Below the pieces are notes generated by a model. It was not told where the DNA came from and searched no databases. It saw nothing but the letters and a program-made list of their open reading frames with translations. A stretch of 64,000 nucleotides of DNA from Cystobasidium ongulense (taxonomy: Eukaryota; Basidiomycota; Cystobasidiomycetes; Cystobasidiales; Cystobasidiaceae): positions 2,976,001-3,040,000 of the forward strand of contig BQUP01000001.1 in NCBI GenBank assembly GCA_022835595.1. The letters are read 5' to 3'. Shown in pieces: positions 1-12,492 of this stretch (positions are counted from its first letter, which is position 1; the number at the start of each line of letters is the position of its first letter). The translations under genes and the position numbers were made by a program.

Positions 1-479
1 CATAGGCGCGTCCTTGGAATTGCACGTCGCGAAGATCCAGCGTCAATGCAATTGCCATCCAGGCACGGTCAGACCATACCCCGGATGGTGCCAGTCACAG
101 TGCCTCGCGGACATACTTTCAACTCACAGCGCGAGTATGCTCGGGTGCAGCTGCTTGGGTGAGCATTAAACGGATTGCCGTAATGCTTGTATGGTGACAT
201 TGGGTTATATCGCGAAGTTGCATGACAAACGACGAAGAGCAACCTATCGCTTGTCTACCTACCTACCAAGGAGTAAGCATAGCTGGAAGTGAGCTAATGC
301 TTCATGGATGTCCGGATGGGAGTGATGCCAAATGTACGACCCCCATCCACGGTGGCGTTAACGAGCTCAGGCTGATCATGCACGCATGCATGCATCTGCT
401 TGTCATTTCTTTCCCACCCATCAACGACAAACAACAGGAATAACTGACAGAGGGCAGGGGAGCACTTCTACCTGCAGCC
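1..479. other. upstream region with no recognised gene
   Basis: No convincing coding exon is visible. Short open frames here have no family resemblance and no plausible splice partner. The last 100 or so bases before 480 are presumably the promoter and 5' leader of the RING ligase gene. Confidence 0.5.
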
Positions 480-2273
480 ATGTCTGCAAACGCAGGCCGC
501 ATCGCAGCCTCGCGCAGGCCCATTGTAGGCTTCGAGAGCGACGTGGAGGGCCAGCAGCGGACGCAGCGCCCCCGCATACATCCAGCACTCTACGCATTCG
601 CTCTGCTCAGCGCAGGCATACTCGTGGTACTCTCGATAGCAGCATTGGAAGGCTATGCTCCATCAGCCCATCTTCCCAGTCATCACGACGAGCTATTCTC
701 TTCAAAGCAAGCCGATCAGCAGGACGGCCACAGTCAGCTGGTCAATGGCGCACCGCTAGGACAGGACAACGGAAAGTCTAATCAGGTTTCAACATCGTGG
801 AACAATATAGCAAGCGTGCTAGGAGGCTTCAGCACTACATATGTCACTTCGCCGCAGCTCAATACCTCTTGTATCGCTCGCCCGGCCGGTTTTGGAGGGC
901 GCATAACCGATGGACAAGGACTAGTGGGCAAATTGGAGTACATGAAGCTTTCCGACGAGGCTAGCAGCACCAAGAAAGGCTCAAACATCGACCGGACTGG
1001 CTGTCAAACCGGTCAGCCCATCGCTTTGCATCCTGGTGGCAAGTCCGGACTTCCTCGGGTTGCACTCATACAACGTGGCGAGTGCCAATTCATAACAAAG
1101 CTCCTCAATGCCCAAGCTCAAGGCTTCGAAGCTGCTATCGTATACAATGATTACGAACATTCACGTCGGCAAAACCCGGACAGAGGCGATGATGACCTTG
1201 GCTCAGGTGGTAGCGATGAAGACGAGCTCATCAGCATGTGGTCGCCATCGAGACAAAGTGCATTCTTGCATATACCGAGTGTGTTTGTTTCGTATCTCAC
1301 TGGAAAGACTCTGGAAACCCTTCTTGCGGTAGAGGGAGATAACCTGGAGGATGCCATTGTGATTCTGGAGCCGGAGGACTCCCCTCATTTGTGAGTCCTG
1401 ACATCGCCTTCCGAGAGTGCCAGAATATTGCTAACGCACCTGCTAATATACAGCCTTCTTATGGACATCGTCATCGCGCTGTTCTTCCTCCCCACAATCT
1501 TTACGACAGTAGTTCTCGTTGTTACGCGACTCCGCCAGATCCGGCATCGGGCCCAACAAAGAGCTCCACAGACGCTTGTCGACAGTCTCCCTACTTTCCA
1601 ATGGCGTGAAGGACTAGACTTGAATCTCGAAGCTCTAGCTACCGAAGAGAAAGGTAGTGATCTCCCCGCATCTGCGAATTTGGAGGACGGACGCGCCAAG
1701 TCAGCAGGAATGGACCATCGCCTTGCTGATCTATTGTCGAGAGCCTTGCGAAGACCTGCACCCCCAGGAAACGGGGTGTCGGCTAGACGTGTGGTCATAC
1801 CGGTTCGCAAAGCGCGTCATGTTGCAAAGAAGATCTTTCAGCAGAAGGAATGTGCAATATGCATTTCTGAATTTGCCAATGGCGACACGGTGAGATTACT
1901 GCCGTGTGGTCATTTGTTCCACAAAGTAAGTATCATGTGTCACGTTCTTTCATTTCGACTATGTGCTTATGCTCTTTTCCAGGACGAGATCGATTCTTGG
2001 CTGGTCGAACAGAAGAGGTGGTGCCCGGTCTGTCGTTCCTCAGTAGATGGCGAGGACGAAGAAGCCGCTGTCCATTCACCGTCAGTCGAGGAAGAAGGTC
2101 GTGCTGGCTCACCCCTTCACTCTACATCGGTGGCCATCGCTCAGCCTATTATCATGCCGGACGACATCGCTGGATCAGCATACGAAGACGAGCAACCTGT
2201 CGCTAGTTCATCTACAGCTAGTGAACGCACTCCACTTCTGCAGACGCTTTCCAGATCCAGCGATAAGTCCTGA
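480..2273 (+). CDS. PA-TM-RING E3 ubiquitin ligase (RNF13/GRAIL type)
   Basis: Exons 480-1390, 1454-1925 and 1983-2273 give 557 residues. A hydrophobic signal-anchor lies near residues 37-56. A protease-associated (PA) domain follows at roughly 125-300, and a second membrane helix (LLMDIVIALFFLPTIF) spans the first splice junction. Near residue 440 is a RING-H2 finger: CAIC, then CGHLFH, then CPVC after the second intron. PA-TM-RING proteins are endomembrane ubiquitin ligases that display the PA domain in the lumen and the RING in the cytosol. The second intron is 57 bases with no stop, so unspliced RNA would stay in frame. Substrates cannot be inferred. The family call is firm; the ortholog is not. 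Confidence 0.9.
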
Positions 2274-2709
2274 ACCCTGCCTTGTGGTGCAAAACGTACA
2301 TAGAGCTTGCGAATCGAAATCAAGTCACAATCCAGTCAGTAATCTACGAGGCGTAACGTTTTCCATGGTGTTAGAGGGCTTCCGCACACCCTCTCCAAGT
2401 CTTTCCCGCTCAATACAGGAAGTCTTGTCCTCACTGTTACTTCATTTGCTTTACGACACGACACGTATATATCTTTCCTCCCTGTAGCCTCTACCACTCT
2501 GCTCTAGCTGTGCCTTTCAGGTAGCGATCCTGTATGAAATAGTAACGACAGTCGCACACCTTCTTCGATGTACCTCTCTTCATACTCCACCTGACCAACG
2601 ACTCTTAGTCCTGGACCTTACCATCTTCAATCTTGCCACTTATCTTGTATATGCTACAGTCCTCTTGCGGCATTGTCGGATAGGGCTTGCCTCCGTGCCT
2701 GCATTCCCA
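2274..2709. other. intergenic region between RING ligase and TRAPPC13
   Basis: 436 bases with only short frames. It presumably holds the 3' end of the RING ligase transcript and the promoter of the next gene on the same strand. No repeat or RNA gene was noticed. Confidence 0.4.
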
Positions 2710-4930
2710 ATGGCAGGATACTACGAGCCAGGTGCGCAATATAGCGACAGGCCCCGGCAATCGCAAGAGCAGGTGCAGCGCGAGCCTCACTTGCTCAACC
2801 TGAAGGTGTGCATTACTGTCCAGATGAACGTGATCGGTACGGGCAACTGATGGTTCAGCTTTCATGGCCCAACACAGGTTCTTCGAGCTTCCAGACCTTC
2901 GTTTACTCAAGCAAAGGACATCTTCCGCGATGAAACCTCCAGTCCGCAATCCGCTTCGACCTCTGGCTTCACGTTGACCCCGCTTCTAGCTCTACCGTAC
3001 GTGCGTGGTGGTCAACCCAATGGTCATTGCTTGCTCAGACTTTCTTCTGCAGGACAGCGTTTGGTAATATCAACCTGGGAGAGACATTTCAAGGCCTTAT
3101 CGTGGCTGCAAATGATTCGTCCGAAGAGATCTTCGATGCGTCTTTGCGTATCGAAATACAAACGGCCAACTCTCGCACCACGTTATGGGAATCTCCCCCG
3201 CCTAAGAAAGACAATCCAAGCATTTTGAAAGCAGGAGATTCCTTGGAAGCTCCTTTACTGCGTTATGAAATCAAAGAGCCGGGTCTACATGCACTTAGCT
3301 GTAGCGTTTCGTACTGGGCTCAGACTAGAAACCTATCGTTTACGCCGCAACCAGGAGCTGGAGAAAGGCATATGAGAAGTTTCAAAAAGCTATATAAGTT
3401 CCAGGTGCGTACCTTCAACATGATGATGCTTCATACTATAACTGAGGACGCAGATCTTCGTAGGCTTCAAATCCGCTTGCCGTCAAGACCAAGATACACA
3501 CAAGTAGAAATGCCGCTGCTCAACTAGACGAGGCGAGCGAGCGCACTGTCTTTCTGGAGGTACAAATACAGAACACTAGTCCAGAAGCCCTGCATCTTGA
3601 ACAGCTTCAGTTCAATCCCTCCGAGCACCAAGAAGTAGAGGATCTGACAGCGCTGTCGACGGGTCAGCTGCAACCCGGCGACTTGCTACAATGCTTATAC
3701 ATTGTTAGGTCGAATGCATCTCACCATCATGACCTGCTGGAGAAAGCAAAATACGCTGGTGGAAACTTGTCGCTTGGCAAGCTCGATATCAGATGGCGAA
3801 GCCGTATGGGAGATTCTGGACATCTCGCTACGAGCCAGCTAGTTCGTAGACTGCCGCAGCATACGCTACCTCCAGCGCTGTCTCGAAGTCCTTCGATGCA
3901 GAGCATGAGGGCAGGCTTGAATCCTCTGCAAACATCAGATAAGAGGGCTGTGGGTAACAGTCGAGATCAATCGCCGATGCATTCTCCACAAATGGCATCA
4001 GCAGCGTCATTCTCGCCAGCTGCTTCTCCAAGACAACAGCAAATGGAGTTCCAGAAACATTTCGTGCAATCGAAAGACCTTACAGCGTCCCTCGTGGTAG
4101 GCCCTTTCGATTCACGCTCTGTCTTAGCTGGGCAGCCTTTCGATGTGAAATTCAAGCTATCACTCACATCTCTCATGCGCGGTCTTCCCGATAAGAACAA
4201 CGCCATTACAGCTAGACAGTTGAATCTGGCAGTTCAACACGTGGTACATGCACCCATCGAGCATGAAGGGGTGTCCGAAGCGCCTGAACAGGCAAGACTG
4301 TCCCTTGAATCTCACGGTCCGACAGACGCAACGCCGCTTCAAAGCGCGCGTGCGTCAATCGAAACAGATAGACCTCTTCCTGCTATTGTTTTACCTCACG
4401 AACGTTTCGATGTCGCCCATGGTCGGACGATGCAATTCCCACCTCCTAGACCACTCCCGGCCGAGCATCCTTTCTTCTACCCGCTAGCAATTGGACCGTC
4501 TTCTTCAATACTACCGGATCCCGAATGCAGATTCTACGGCAGTAGTCTTACTATTTTAGAACCACTCAACATTAGCAACGTGGCTAAGCGGCCCATTTCA
4601 AACCCGCCAAATATACCAGACACAGAGGCGGGAGATGATCCTGACACGAGAAGCAGCCTCGAATCCACCTCCACTACAGATGAGATTCCGTTAGAGGAAG
4701 TGATGCGATTGAAGTCCGTTGAACGGACTCGTACAATAGAGCAAGAATTTACTCTGCGGTATGTAGCCTCTACTGCTGGAATCTTCAAGCTTGGAGGCGT
4801 TCGGATTTTGTTGTTGAAGGACACGTGGTTCGGTAAGAGTGACCAGGACGAGGGTCACTCTATACCAGGGCTAGCGCCATGTACACTGCTAGAACATAAT
4901 GTTGTTGCCGACGTCCGGGTTGAGCTGTAA
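2710..4930 (+). CDS. TRAPP complex subunit 13 (TRAPPC13) homologue
   Basis: Exons 2710-2805, 2878-2996, 3053-3404 and 3464-4930 give 677 residues. The family core is clear: LPTAFGNINLGETF, then a GLHALSCSVSY stretch, then KFQ joined to NPLAVKTK across the third intron, then FLEVQIQNTSPEAL. TRAPPC13 belongs to the metazoan/fungal TRAPPIII-type tethering complex that acts in Golgi and autophagy traffic with Rab1/Ypt1. The protein is longer than the animal homologue (about 415 residues) because of a low-complexity Ser/Pro/Gln insert at about residues 320-390 and further loops. The start at 2710 opens a short exon just before a strong donor; an upstream in-frame ATG at 2665 is possible. Confidence 0.88.
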
Positions 4931-5184
4931 CGCTGTCGGCCTGAATCCAACGACAATGAGTCGACAAATACTTTTCCGAAGGAGGCTGACCTACCTCGCT
5001 CCAGAACGAATCCATATCTGTACTCTGTAAACGCGCATGCCTAGCTGCAGGCTTCAGCCATTCTTTGTAAGAGACTGCGTATATCTAATTTGCCACCACC
5101 GGTCCGCCTTTCAAATCAAACCGCTTCGCGAGATTGGGTCAGTCACTTTCTGCTATACACCATCAAGTCTATTACCTTCTAATC

Positions 5185-6043
5185 ATGCTTTCAGCGAATA
5201 GTTCGCGTATACTACGGTCTGCTACAGGTCACTGCACCTTCTGCGGTTCTCGTCTGCAGCCGGCGCCCACTGCAGCACGACGGCTGTTCTCAAGCCAAGC
5301 TGTGCCATCTTCGTCAGCTGGCCGACATCTACCGCGATGGCAGAGCACGAATCGCAGCCAACGAGCAGCATTCTCAAGCATTCTTCAGCACGACAGGACT
5401 TCAATGCATGCCAAGTCGCCCGTCGGTTTTGGGCTGAGCCGGCAGGCTAGAGGTCGACGTTCATATGCCACGATCATCGACGTGCCAACATTAGCGGAGG
5501 ATGATTTGCCAGAACCTTTGATAAAGCCAGGACAGGGCGACGCGAACACAACGCTGAGTGTAACACCGTCAGCAGAGAAGGTAGGCTTCACTGCCTCTTG
5601 CCTCCGAGACCTTGCCTAGACTGACAAGCGCCTCGCAGCAACTGGCAAGGATACAAGCGCGAGAGAAGGACCCCAACCTAGCTTTACGTATACTGGTTGA
5701 AAGCGGAGGATGCCATGGCTACAGTACAAAGCTACAGGTTGCGGATGCTGTCAAAGACCGACAAGAGGATGACTAGTGAGGGCGATCGTCCAGCAAGCTT
5801 TTAGTCCATTAGAGAAACTGATCACGCTTTTTGGCCCATTGCAGTATATTATCAGCAAAGTCTACCGACTCTAGCGAAGCTTCAGGACTGCTTCTAGTGG
5901 ATGCTGTCACGCTGAGCTTGATCAGAGGTTCGACACTCGACTACGCGACCGAGCTTATCGGCTCCAGTTTCCGTTTAATCGATAACCCTCAAGCGAAGGG
6001 TGCTGGCTGTGGTTGTGGAGTGTCATGGGAGTTGAAGTTATAG
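5185..6043 (+). CDS. ISA2: mitochondrial iron-sulfur assembly protein Isa2
   Basis: Exons 5185-5580, 5639-5775 and 5845-6043 give 243 residues. The C-terminal half is an A-type (HesB/IscA) Fe-S scaffold domain with all three expected cysteines: one in GGCHGY and two in GCGCG near the end. The segment GSTLDYATELIGSSF is typical of Isa2/ISCA2. The long N-terminal half is rich in Arg, Ser and Ala and reads as a mitochondrial targeting sequence. Isa2 works with Isa1 and Iba57 to make 4Fe-4S clusters for aconitase-type and lipoate enzymes. A start 17 codons upstream (5134) is also in frame, but 5185 gives the better presequence. Confidence 0.9.
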
Positions 6044-6147
6044 TCAATCAGTTATATTGCTGAACGCTTTGACCAAATGTAAAATTGAGGCTCGAAAAGC
6101 AGTGTTATCATTTCCCGGTTTGGTTAAGCGAGCTGCCCATGCTACTG

Positions 6148-9100
6148 CTACACAACACCGAAGCTGCTTCTGCTCATACTACGTCGCGGTGTATTACCCC
6201 CGTTTGATGGCCTTGACCGATTTGTGTTACCATTGCTCGTTGTGGCTGTACCCAAGTTCAGCATTCCTAGGCCTTGTTCTACCAGACTAGACATGGCAGC
6301 TTGAACTTGTTCCACGCCTCCTGCTATAGTGCCTGGCGCGCTCTGCCGCACATTGAAGAGTCTCACAGTGGTATCTCGCCAATTTGACAGACCGTTATTA
6401 GAGCTCGTATGCTCAAGCGATTGAACATATGTATTGCCCCATGATAGGCTCATGAGCCAAAGCATAGAATGAAGAGACGTAGACTGGAAAGGTCTCGACT
6501 TGGCTGGTGGTACTGAAGGCAACAAGCCAGAGAGGTCTACGGATCGCAGATATTTCTCTATGGCAGCCGAATTTGAGCCAGGTGATAAGGACGAGAGCGA
6601 TGAAATCTTGTGTAAACATTCAGACACCAGTATGAGGATGCCATCAATGGGCAAGCCTTCTCGCCAAGATGCGACCCAATCTTCTGTAGGCATGAAACCG
6701 CTCTTTGATACGTAAGGTCCTTCGTCGCCGTCACCTGCTTCACTGTAGAGTGATGCAAGGTCGGCATGACTGGCATTGAGGCTACCGGGCAGCACGCTGC
6801 TCTGCGACACGGATCTTGCGCGTCGCTTTCCTGCCGCCTTTTCGCTCATCTTTGTCGGTGACATGAAGCTTGGTGGGTACTCGCTGATAGGAGAACCAGG
6901 CTGAGGGCTTTGCACTTGTCGAGCTTGATCTTGTTGCGCAAGAGCAGCTTTTTCCTGGTCTTGAATGCGTTGAGAGACTTGTTCGCTAAGCTCGTGCTCT
7001 GATCCTGGAGTTGGCATCGAGCCTAAGCCTTCTGACGCAGTAGACATTCTTCGGGGCGTTTTTGGCGGTGTATGTGAAGATGTCCCAGTCTTGCGCTCTT
7101 TCCGACGCTTCCGTATCACTGCCACACCACCCGCGAGGGTAAAGTTCGCAAGCTCTTCGAAGCGTGCATGTGATCTAATGATAGCATATACCAGGTTTGG
7201 GCACTCTGTTCCGGGCAGAGAAGGGTCATCAATTTAAGATAGAAGGTCCACCCCCTTGCGTATGTACTTACCGTTGAGCTGAGAGTGTATGACATTGTTG
7301 AAAGCCTCGAGAAGGTAGAAGACCAGTCTAGGATTTGCTTCGTCGCTCAGGAGGAATGCTGGATTGGAGATGGCCATGAATAGCTGGAGGAGTCTCGTAC
7401 TAGATTTGACACTTGGGTTCTTCACAAAGGGTGAGATATTGTCAATCGTCAAGATGAAAGCTGGATAGATCGCATTGAAGGCACCCTTTGTAGAGAAAAT
7501 AAGAGTGTATAGATGCTGAATCAGGAAGTCGAGTGCTGTGCCTTGGACTGCGTATTTGGCTGGCAAAGGGACACTGCTGGAGAGCGGCGCATCTAAAGCA
7601 GATCCGAAAGCAGACTGCGCTGATAGCGTCTGCAGGAGAAAGGCTGCCAGCTTCACCAGCCCAACATGCGCTGCAGATGGTAAATTGCATGGTTTTAATT
7701 CGGCAAGAACCCCACTGCAGACGAAGCAAGAGGCTTACCAGGCTTATCCTTATACTCAAGACAGCAATAGAGCAAAACGCCCATTACTTGATGTACGTTC
7801 TTTTGGGTGGAAAGAAGTTTCTGTGAGAAGTGGGGATTAATGTCCACGAATTTCCAGAGCAAGACCAAGAAGTCCGTAGCCATCGTCGGACTCGAGGAGC
7901 TAGCCACTCCTACGGCCTCGAGAGGAAGTTTCAAGAAGGAAGTGTTCATAGGTTGAAGCAGAATCACCAACATATTCTGTTGAGAAACCGTTCGATAAGC
8001 TGAGTAGATCTCAATGATCAAAATAAGGCGGTAAACTCACCTCGACCAGAAATGAAAGGTCGCTGTCTCGGTGCAGCTTAGTGAGGAAGAACTGGAAAGC
8101 ATTCGAGCTCGAGCCAGCGGAAGCAGCTGTACTTTGTGCAGACGTCCCGGAGTAGCTGACTGTGCGACCTACTGCAGGTGTCGGAGGCAGACTCCGAGGA
8201 TTGCCATCGGCTGAGGAGCCATGTCGTCTTGCCTGTTCCGCTTGCAAAGCCTGTCCCAGCACTTCTGGCGTCGGAATACATAAAAGAGCATTGAGGACTT
8301 GTACGCATGTCTTGACGAGCGTAAGTCTCGGAGGGTCGACTTTGCGTTTCCCTCCTGATACAAGCTTCTCGTATGAATCGCCAACAGCATCGCCCACTGT
8401 GCTGACAAGGGTTTGTGACGATGCAGCTTGAGAAGCTCCAGACTTCAGTGAGACATTGAGAAGGGAGCACAAGAGTGACAGTGTCGCCTTGCGAGCCTTT
8501 GCTCCAGTCGGAGGTTGCACTAGATATGCATGCCATCTATTGAAGCTTGGCGGAGAGAGTGCAGAGCCTGAAGGATGGGCATCTTGTATGTTGAGAGTTG
8601 CGGTATATGCATTCGAGGGGACGTAAAGGGTCTTTGAGAGCATGGAAAGAAGGAATTTCAAAACTTCGGTACGATTGCCATCCATTTCTCGCGTTGAAGG
8701 TAGCGATAACGTGGATCCAATTCCGTTCTCCCATATCTGGTAGGAAACTTTCTTGTCGCTTTGCTGAGAGGACTGAGGGATCGTGAAGCCGTGAACGAAC
8801 AACAGGTCGGTCGTCAAATCTAGCAAGCGTTCTCCTAGCGGTTTGCCATTACCGCCAGACTGGCCTTCTACTCCACCGCTTTGCGCATCGTCTGTTTCGT
8901 CTTCGTCATCTATGACAAAATGGTTGGGCTCCGAGTTAGTAGAGGCGGGTCCTTGTCCTCTCTTAGATGTAGCCGTCCAGAAAAGGGTCTGTTCCAGTGA
9001 TCTGTCTGCATGCGCTAGAGCGAAAGGAATGACACGTGACAATACCCTCAAGCAGTTCAATAGTTCCCTAGTCTGGTCCGCTTTCTGGTTATCCGAAGCA

Positions 9101-9528
9101 TGATTTGAAGCAGATCCAAAGAACGGCGGGCGATAGGATGCAAGGCCGTGTGCGAACGAGCGGCTTTCTGCGGTTGCTGCAGGAAAGTCTGGATCCTGCA
9201 AGATATCCTCAAGCCTGTCACTCAGGACTTGAACGAGAGTGGCTATGTTCTCTGGGCGCGACTGAAGGGCTTTCAGGATGTCTGAGCTTCCCAACAGATT
9301 GAGCACATCGTACGCGCTGTCGAAAAGCGTGTAGTAGAGCGACCAGTACTCGTGCTCGTCATAGGGGATTGTCGAGGTGTACAAGCGTGGCAGCTGCTCT
9401 GCACGAAAGGTAAGTCTTGTGTCGGAGGGTGTCGAGAATGGATTGCTGTTGATGAGCGGACTGTATCAGCGCTGTATGCTTTCATGAGGCCCAGTTGGTA
9501 GACCCTACAGTTTCAATGCCTTGAACAT
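6148..9528 (-). CDS. HID1/dymeclin-family Golgi protein
   Basis: Exons 9528-9509, 9460-8041, 7976-7739, 7670-7272 and 7205-6148 (complement) give 1044 residues. Matches to HID1 include the N-terminal YDEHEYWSLYYTLFDSAYDV, LNCLRVLSRVIPF, a tryptophan-centred FLVLLWKFVD, a central LLYCCLEYKDKP and LVYAIIRSHARFEELANF. HID1 proteins attach to the medial/trans Golgi and act in sorting and dense-core vesicle formation; the yeast relative is Ecm30. The first exon is only 20 bases long; the donor GTAGGG and acceptor ACAG restore frame exactly, but this start is the least certain part. The C-terminal 250 residues are low-complexity Ser/Pro/Gln. Confidence 0.85.
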
Positions 9529-9780
9529 GTCCGATAGCCAGATAGCAGGAACGGCCGAGCTGACCAGCGCGCAGGATTAGCACTGATAGCCCACACGACT
9601 TGGGAGTGTGAATGGTCTATAAGGACAACTGCTGCATCTTGGATGCAGGCATGACTTAAGCTGGCAGTTGGCGGAATCCCAAACCACCACCACCTCAATT
9701 GCATGGAGACCTTGTGCTTTTGAAGCCGCCGACTCATTGGAATTTCAGATTTCCAACGACAACACAGACATCAGCAACAC

Positions 9781-10305
9781 AATGGCTGGAGCAGGTACCA
9801 AGAAGGTGAGCTCGACTGCCGCGGTTCTAGCTTGCGCATGCTTCCAATGCTAAATGCGATGCGTGGCGGACACCTGCGTCTGCAATTGTGTTCAACAGCC
9901 CCTCAAGGCAGCAAAGAAAGAGAAGGTCGAGCTAGACGACGAAGACAAGGCTGCAAAGGCCAAGGTGCGATTCTGAGCTCTTCAAAGTCTCGAAAGAGCG
10001 CGATTGACCAAGCCTGCCGGCCTTGTAATTTTCTGTATCCTTGTAATCCACAGAGAGACGCTCAGAAGAAGGAAGAAGCTGCCATGGCTGCTAAGCTTGC
10101 TGGAGGCAAGAAGCTGTGAGTCGAAAGCATTGCGTGCTTGCTTGCTATGCATTTGATGTGTATGCGCTTACTTGCCAACCTGCCTTTTCTCCCAGCGGTA
10201 CCGGCATTAAGAAGTGCGTTCTTGCTCGCAGCGGCGCGAATGAGGTCTGCCTAGTCTGGCATAAACTGATGCTTCTGATTCTCGTACAACAGGTCTGGAA
10301 AGTAG
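9781..10305 (+). CDS. TMA7: translation machinery-associated protein 7 (Tma7)
   Basis: Five exons (9781-9804, 9899-9964, 10054-10115, 10196-10213 and 10293-10305) encode 60 residues. The lysine-rich protein reads KKPLKAAKKEK, then ELDDEDKAAKAK, and ends GTGIKKSGK, as in human TMA7 and its fungal homologues. Tma7 is a small ribosome-associated protein. Length matches the family (about 64). The gene is remarkable for splitting 60 codons over five exons, the last two only 18 and 13 bases. It would be missed by ORF-based searches because no single frame carries it. Confidence 0.92.
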
Positions 10306-10549
10306 ATACATAGCTCCCTCTTCAGTCTCCCCCCGTCGTCTCCAGTATTGCCACTGGTGTTGCAGTTGAAGCGAAACTTTCCTATCATATTTATCTTAGA
10401 TTGTGTTATTGTATACCATTGAAACGCGAGCGATACACTATTTTTCTGCTTGTCCAGCAGCTCCCACTGCTTGCCTGCTTGGGGCTTCTTTCATGAAGCT
10501 CGATCTCTTGACCTTGCTGCTTCTCTGCACTTGACCACAATCAGCACCG

Positions 10550-11728
10550 ATGGCATCAACGGCGAGATCAGCGTGCAGCTTGTGCAAAATATCGTCTGGT
10601 CCGGCTCTGCGTGCGCCAGGTGAGCCACTTCGGACGGCTGCCATGTCCCGCGACTCTGCTGACCTGGATATTCAAAATTGTCTGTTCAAGGCCTGAATAC
10701 ACGACCATGGCTACGCATGCAGAGCACCTCGTCCGAAGCAGCTGCACCGTCTACTGTGTCGGGAGAAGACGCTTCAACTTCAGCATCAACCTCGTCCACT
10801 CCCTCTGCTGCTTTCTCTACCGATCCCAAAACTCGCATTGTTGCAGCAATGCTTTTATCCAGACCGCCTAGGCAGCTGTCGCCTTTGACCCAGTTTGAGA
10901 AGGAGTACTACAAATACGCAAGGAAAGTAAATCGGGCTCTTGGAGATAATTTCAATCCAGATTGGTTCTTCCGGAAAGGCTCGCAGGCAGAGCAGGCATA
11001 CAAGGATTTGGCAAGTGAGTTCTCGGCTAGGTCCAAACACTCCCAGACATGCATCGAATATCATCTGACAATGGCGTCACTTCCTTTCTTTGTGGTATAG
11101 CTGCCGCGGAAGAAGGCAAAGAGCTCCTTACTTACCCATCCGAACAAGACGCAGCGGAATCGACATCAGATAAAGACGTTCACAACCTTGAAAGGTGCAA
11201 GGACAGGACTTTATACCTCTTAGCAAAGAAAAACCGGGCAGAACATACATGGCAGTTTCGTCAGTCGTCGCCTAATTCTTGGAAGGCGAACCATCGCAGA
11301 AAGCTGATTGTGAATGTTGTTCTTCTTGAACAGCACAAGGTGGTGTCGAGCAGAAAGAAACATTGTCTCAAGCTGCTATTCGAGAGCTACTTGAAGAGTT
11401 TGGGTCAGATCTGGACGTTTGGCAGACTGGCAAGATTCCAGCTGCTTATCACAGCTATGATTTGCCAAATGCGACAAAGGACGGACAGACCCACACCAAG
11501 GTACGTTTGCTTCTCGAGCAAACGAGGAAGCACTTTCCCATGAGACCTATCTTAAGCTGACGTTATGTGTAGGTCTTCTATATGCCAGCTCGCGTAATGC
11601 GCGGCAAAGCAGAACCCAATAAGGAGGAAGGTCTAGTAGATTACGCGTGGTGCACACGTGAAGAAGTGCAGGAGAAGATTCAGGATGAAGGGTTCTGGTC
11701 TGCAGTGAAGCCAGTGTTAAGCCATTAA
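10550..11728 (+). CDS. mitochondrial large ribosomal subunit protein mL46
   Basis: Exons 10550-10619, 10691-11014, 11101-11259, 11334-11500 and 11573-11728 give 291 residues. After an Arg/Ser-rich presequence come RIVAAMLLSRPP, LTQFEKEYYKYARKV, a Nudix-like core (TWQFPQGGVEQKETLSQA, then AAIRELLEEFG) and VFYMPARVMRGK. These are hallmarks of mL46 (yeast Mrpl17), a Nudix-fold protein that is structural in the mitoribosome. The Nudix box is degenerate, as is usual for mL46. The start codon opens a mitochondrial-type leader directly before a GTGAGC donor. Confidence 0.88.
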
Positions 11729-11907
11729 GTTCGCGAATTGTAGTGATCCCCATCCAGCAATCAGGTGGTTCTGACCAATTCTTTCGAGAAAGACGTAAGA
11801 AACGTTTCGATGTTTCCTTTGAATACTGGTACAAGAACGGCTAGCTATACTACGGAATACAAGTCAGTCGAGTCTAACAATGAACATTCAACGTCTTAAA
11901 TGCAGTT

Positions 11908-12460
11908 TTAGAACTTGAAATTGTCCTGCTTTCGCCGTTTGTCCTTCGATTCTGCGTGTTTTCTCCGTCTAGCTGCCTCCTCGGCGATAACTTCTGAAAG
12001 ATCCTCACGTCCACCTTGACCAGCTCCACCCCCTCCGGAGGCACGTTTAGCATCTTCGAAGCGCTGCTTGAGCTCTGCTTCCGACAAGCCTTCTAACTCT
12101 GCTGCGTCAATAGAGACATCCACTGCACCTGCTTTGCGCTTTTGTCCCCTGTCGTCTACTCCCAAGATTGGCACATTGCCTGTCGAAACATTCCGTGTAT
12201 CGTACGCCCGCTCGCTGCCGAGTATGCCCTTGATGTTCGCTCGCTGTTCTGGAAGTACTTGATATAGCTCTCGCGGTGGGCCGCCAGCATCGGTATCTGT
12301 CGTAGTCTCTCGCCTCTTGCGGAGTTCGAGGAAGTCTGGTGTCTCCATGCCACCCGGAATCGTGCTCGCCACTGATTGAAACCCTGACGGTGTCTCCATT
12401 CCTTGCGCGAATGTCGAAGGGGTCTGCAGTCCCTCAGGCGGCACTGCCTCCTCGTCTTCC

Positions 12461-12492
<32 letters not shown>

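Noticed and set aside
7533-7840. Plus-strand frames of about 100 codons over the HID1-like gene
   Set aside because: Antisense shadows of a gene with clear conserved motifs on the minus strand.
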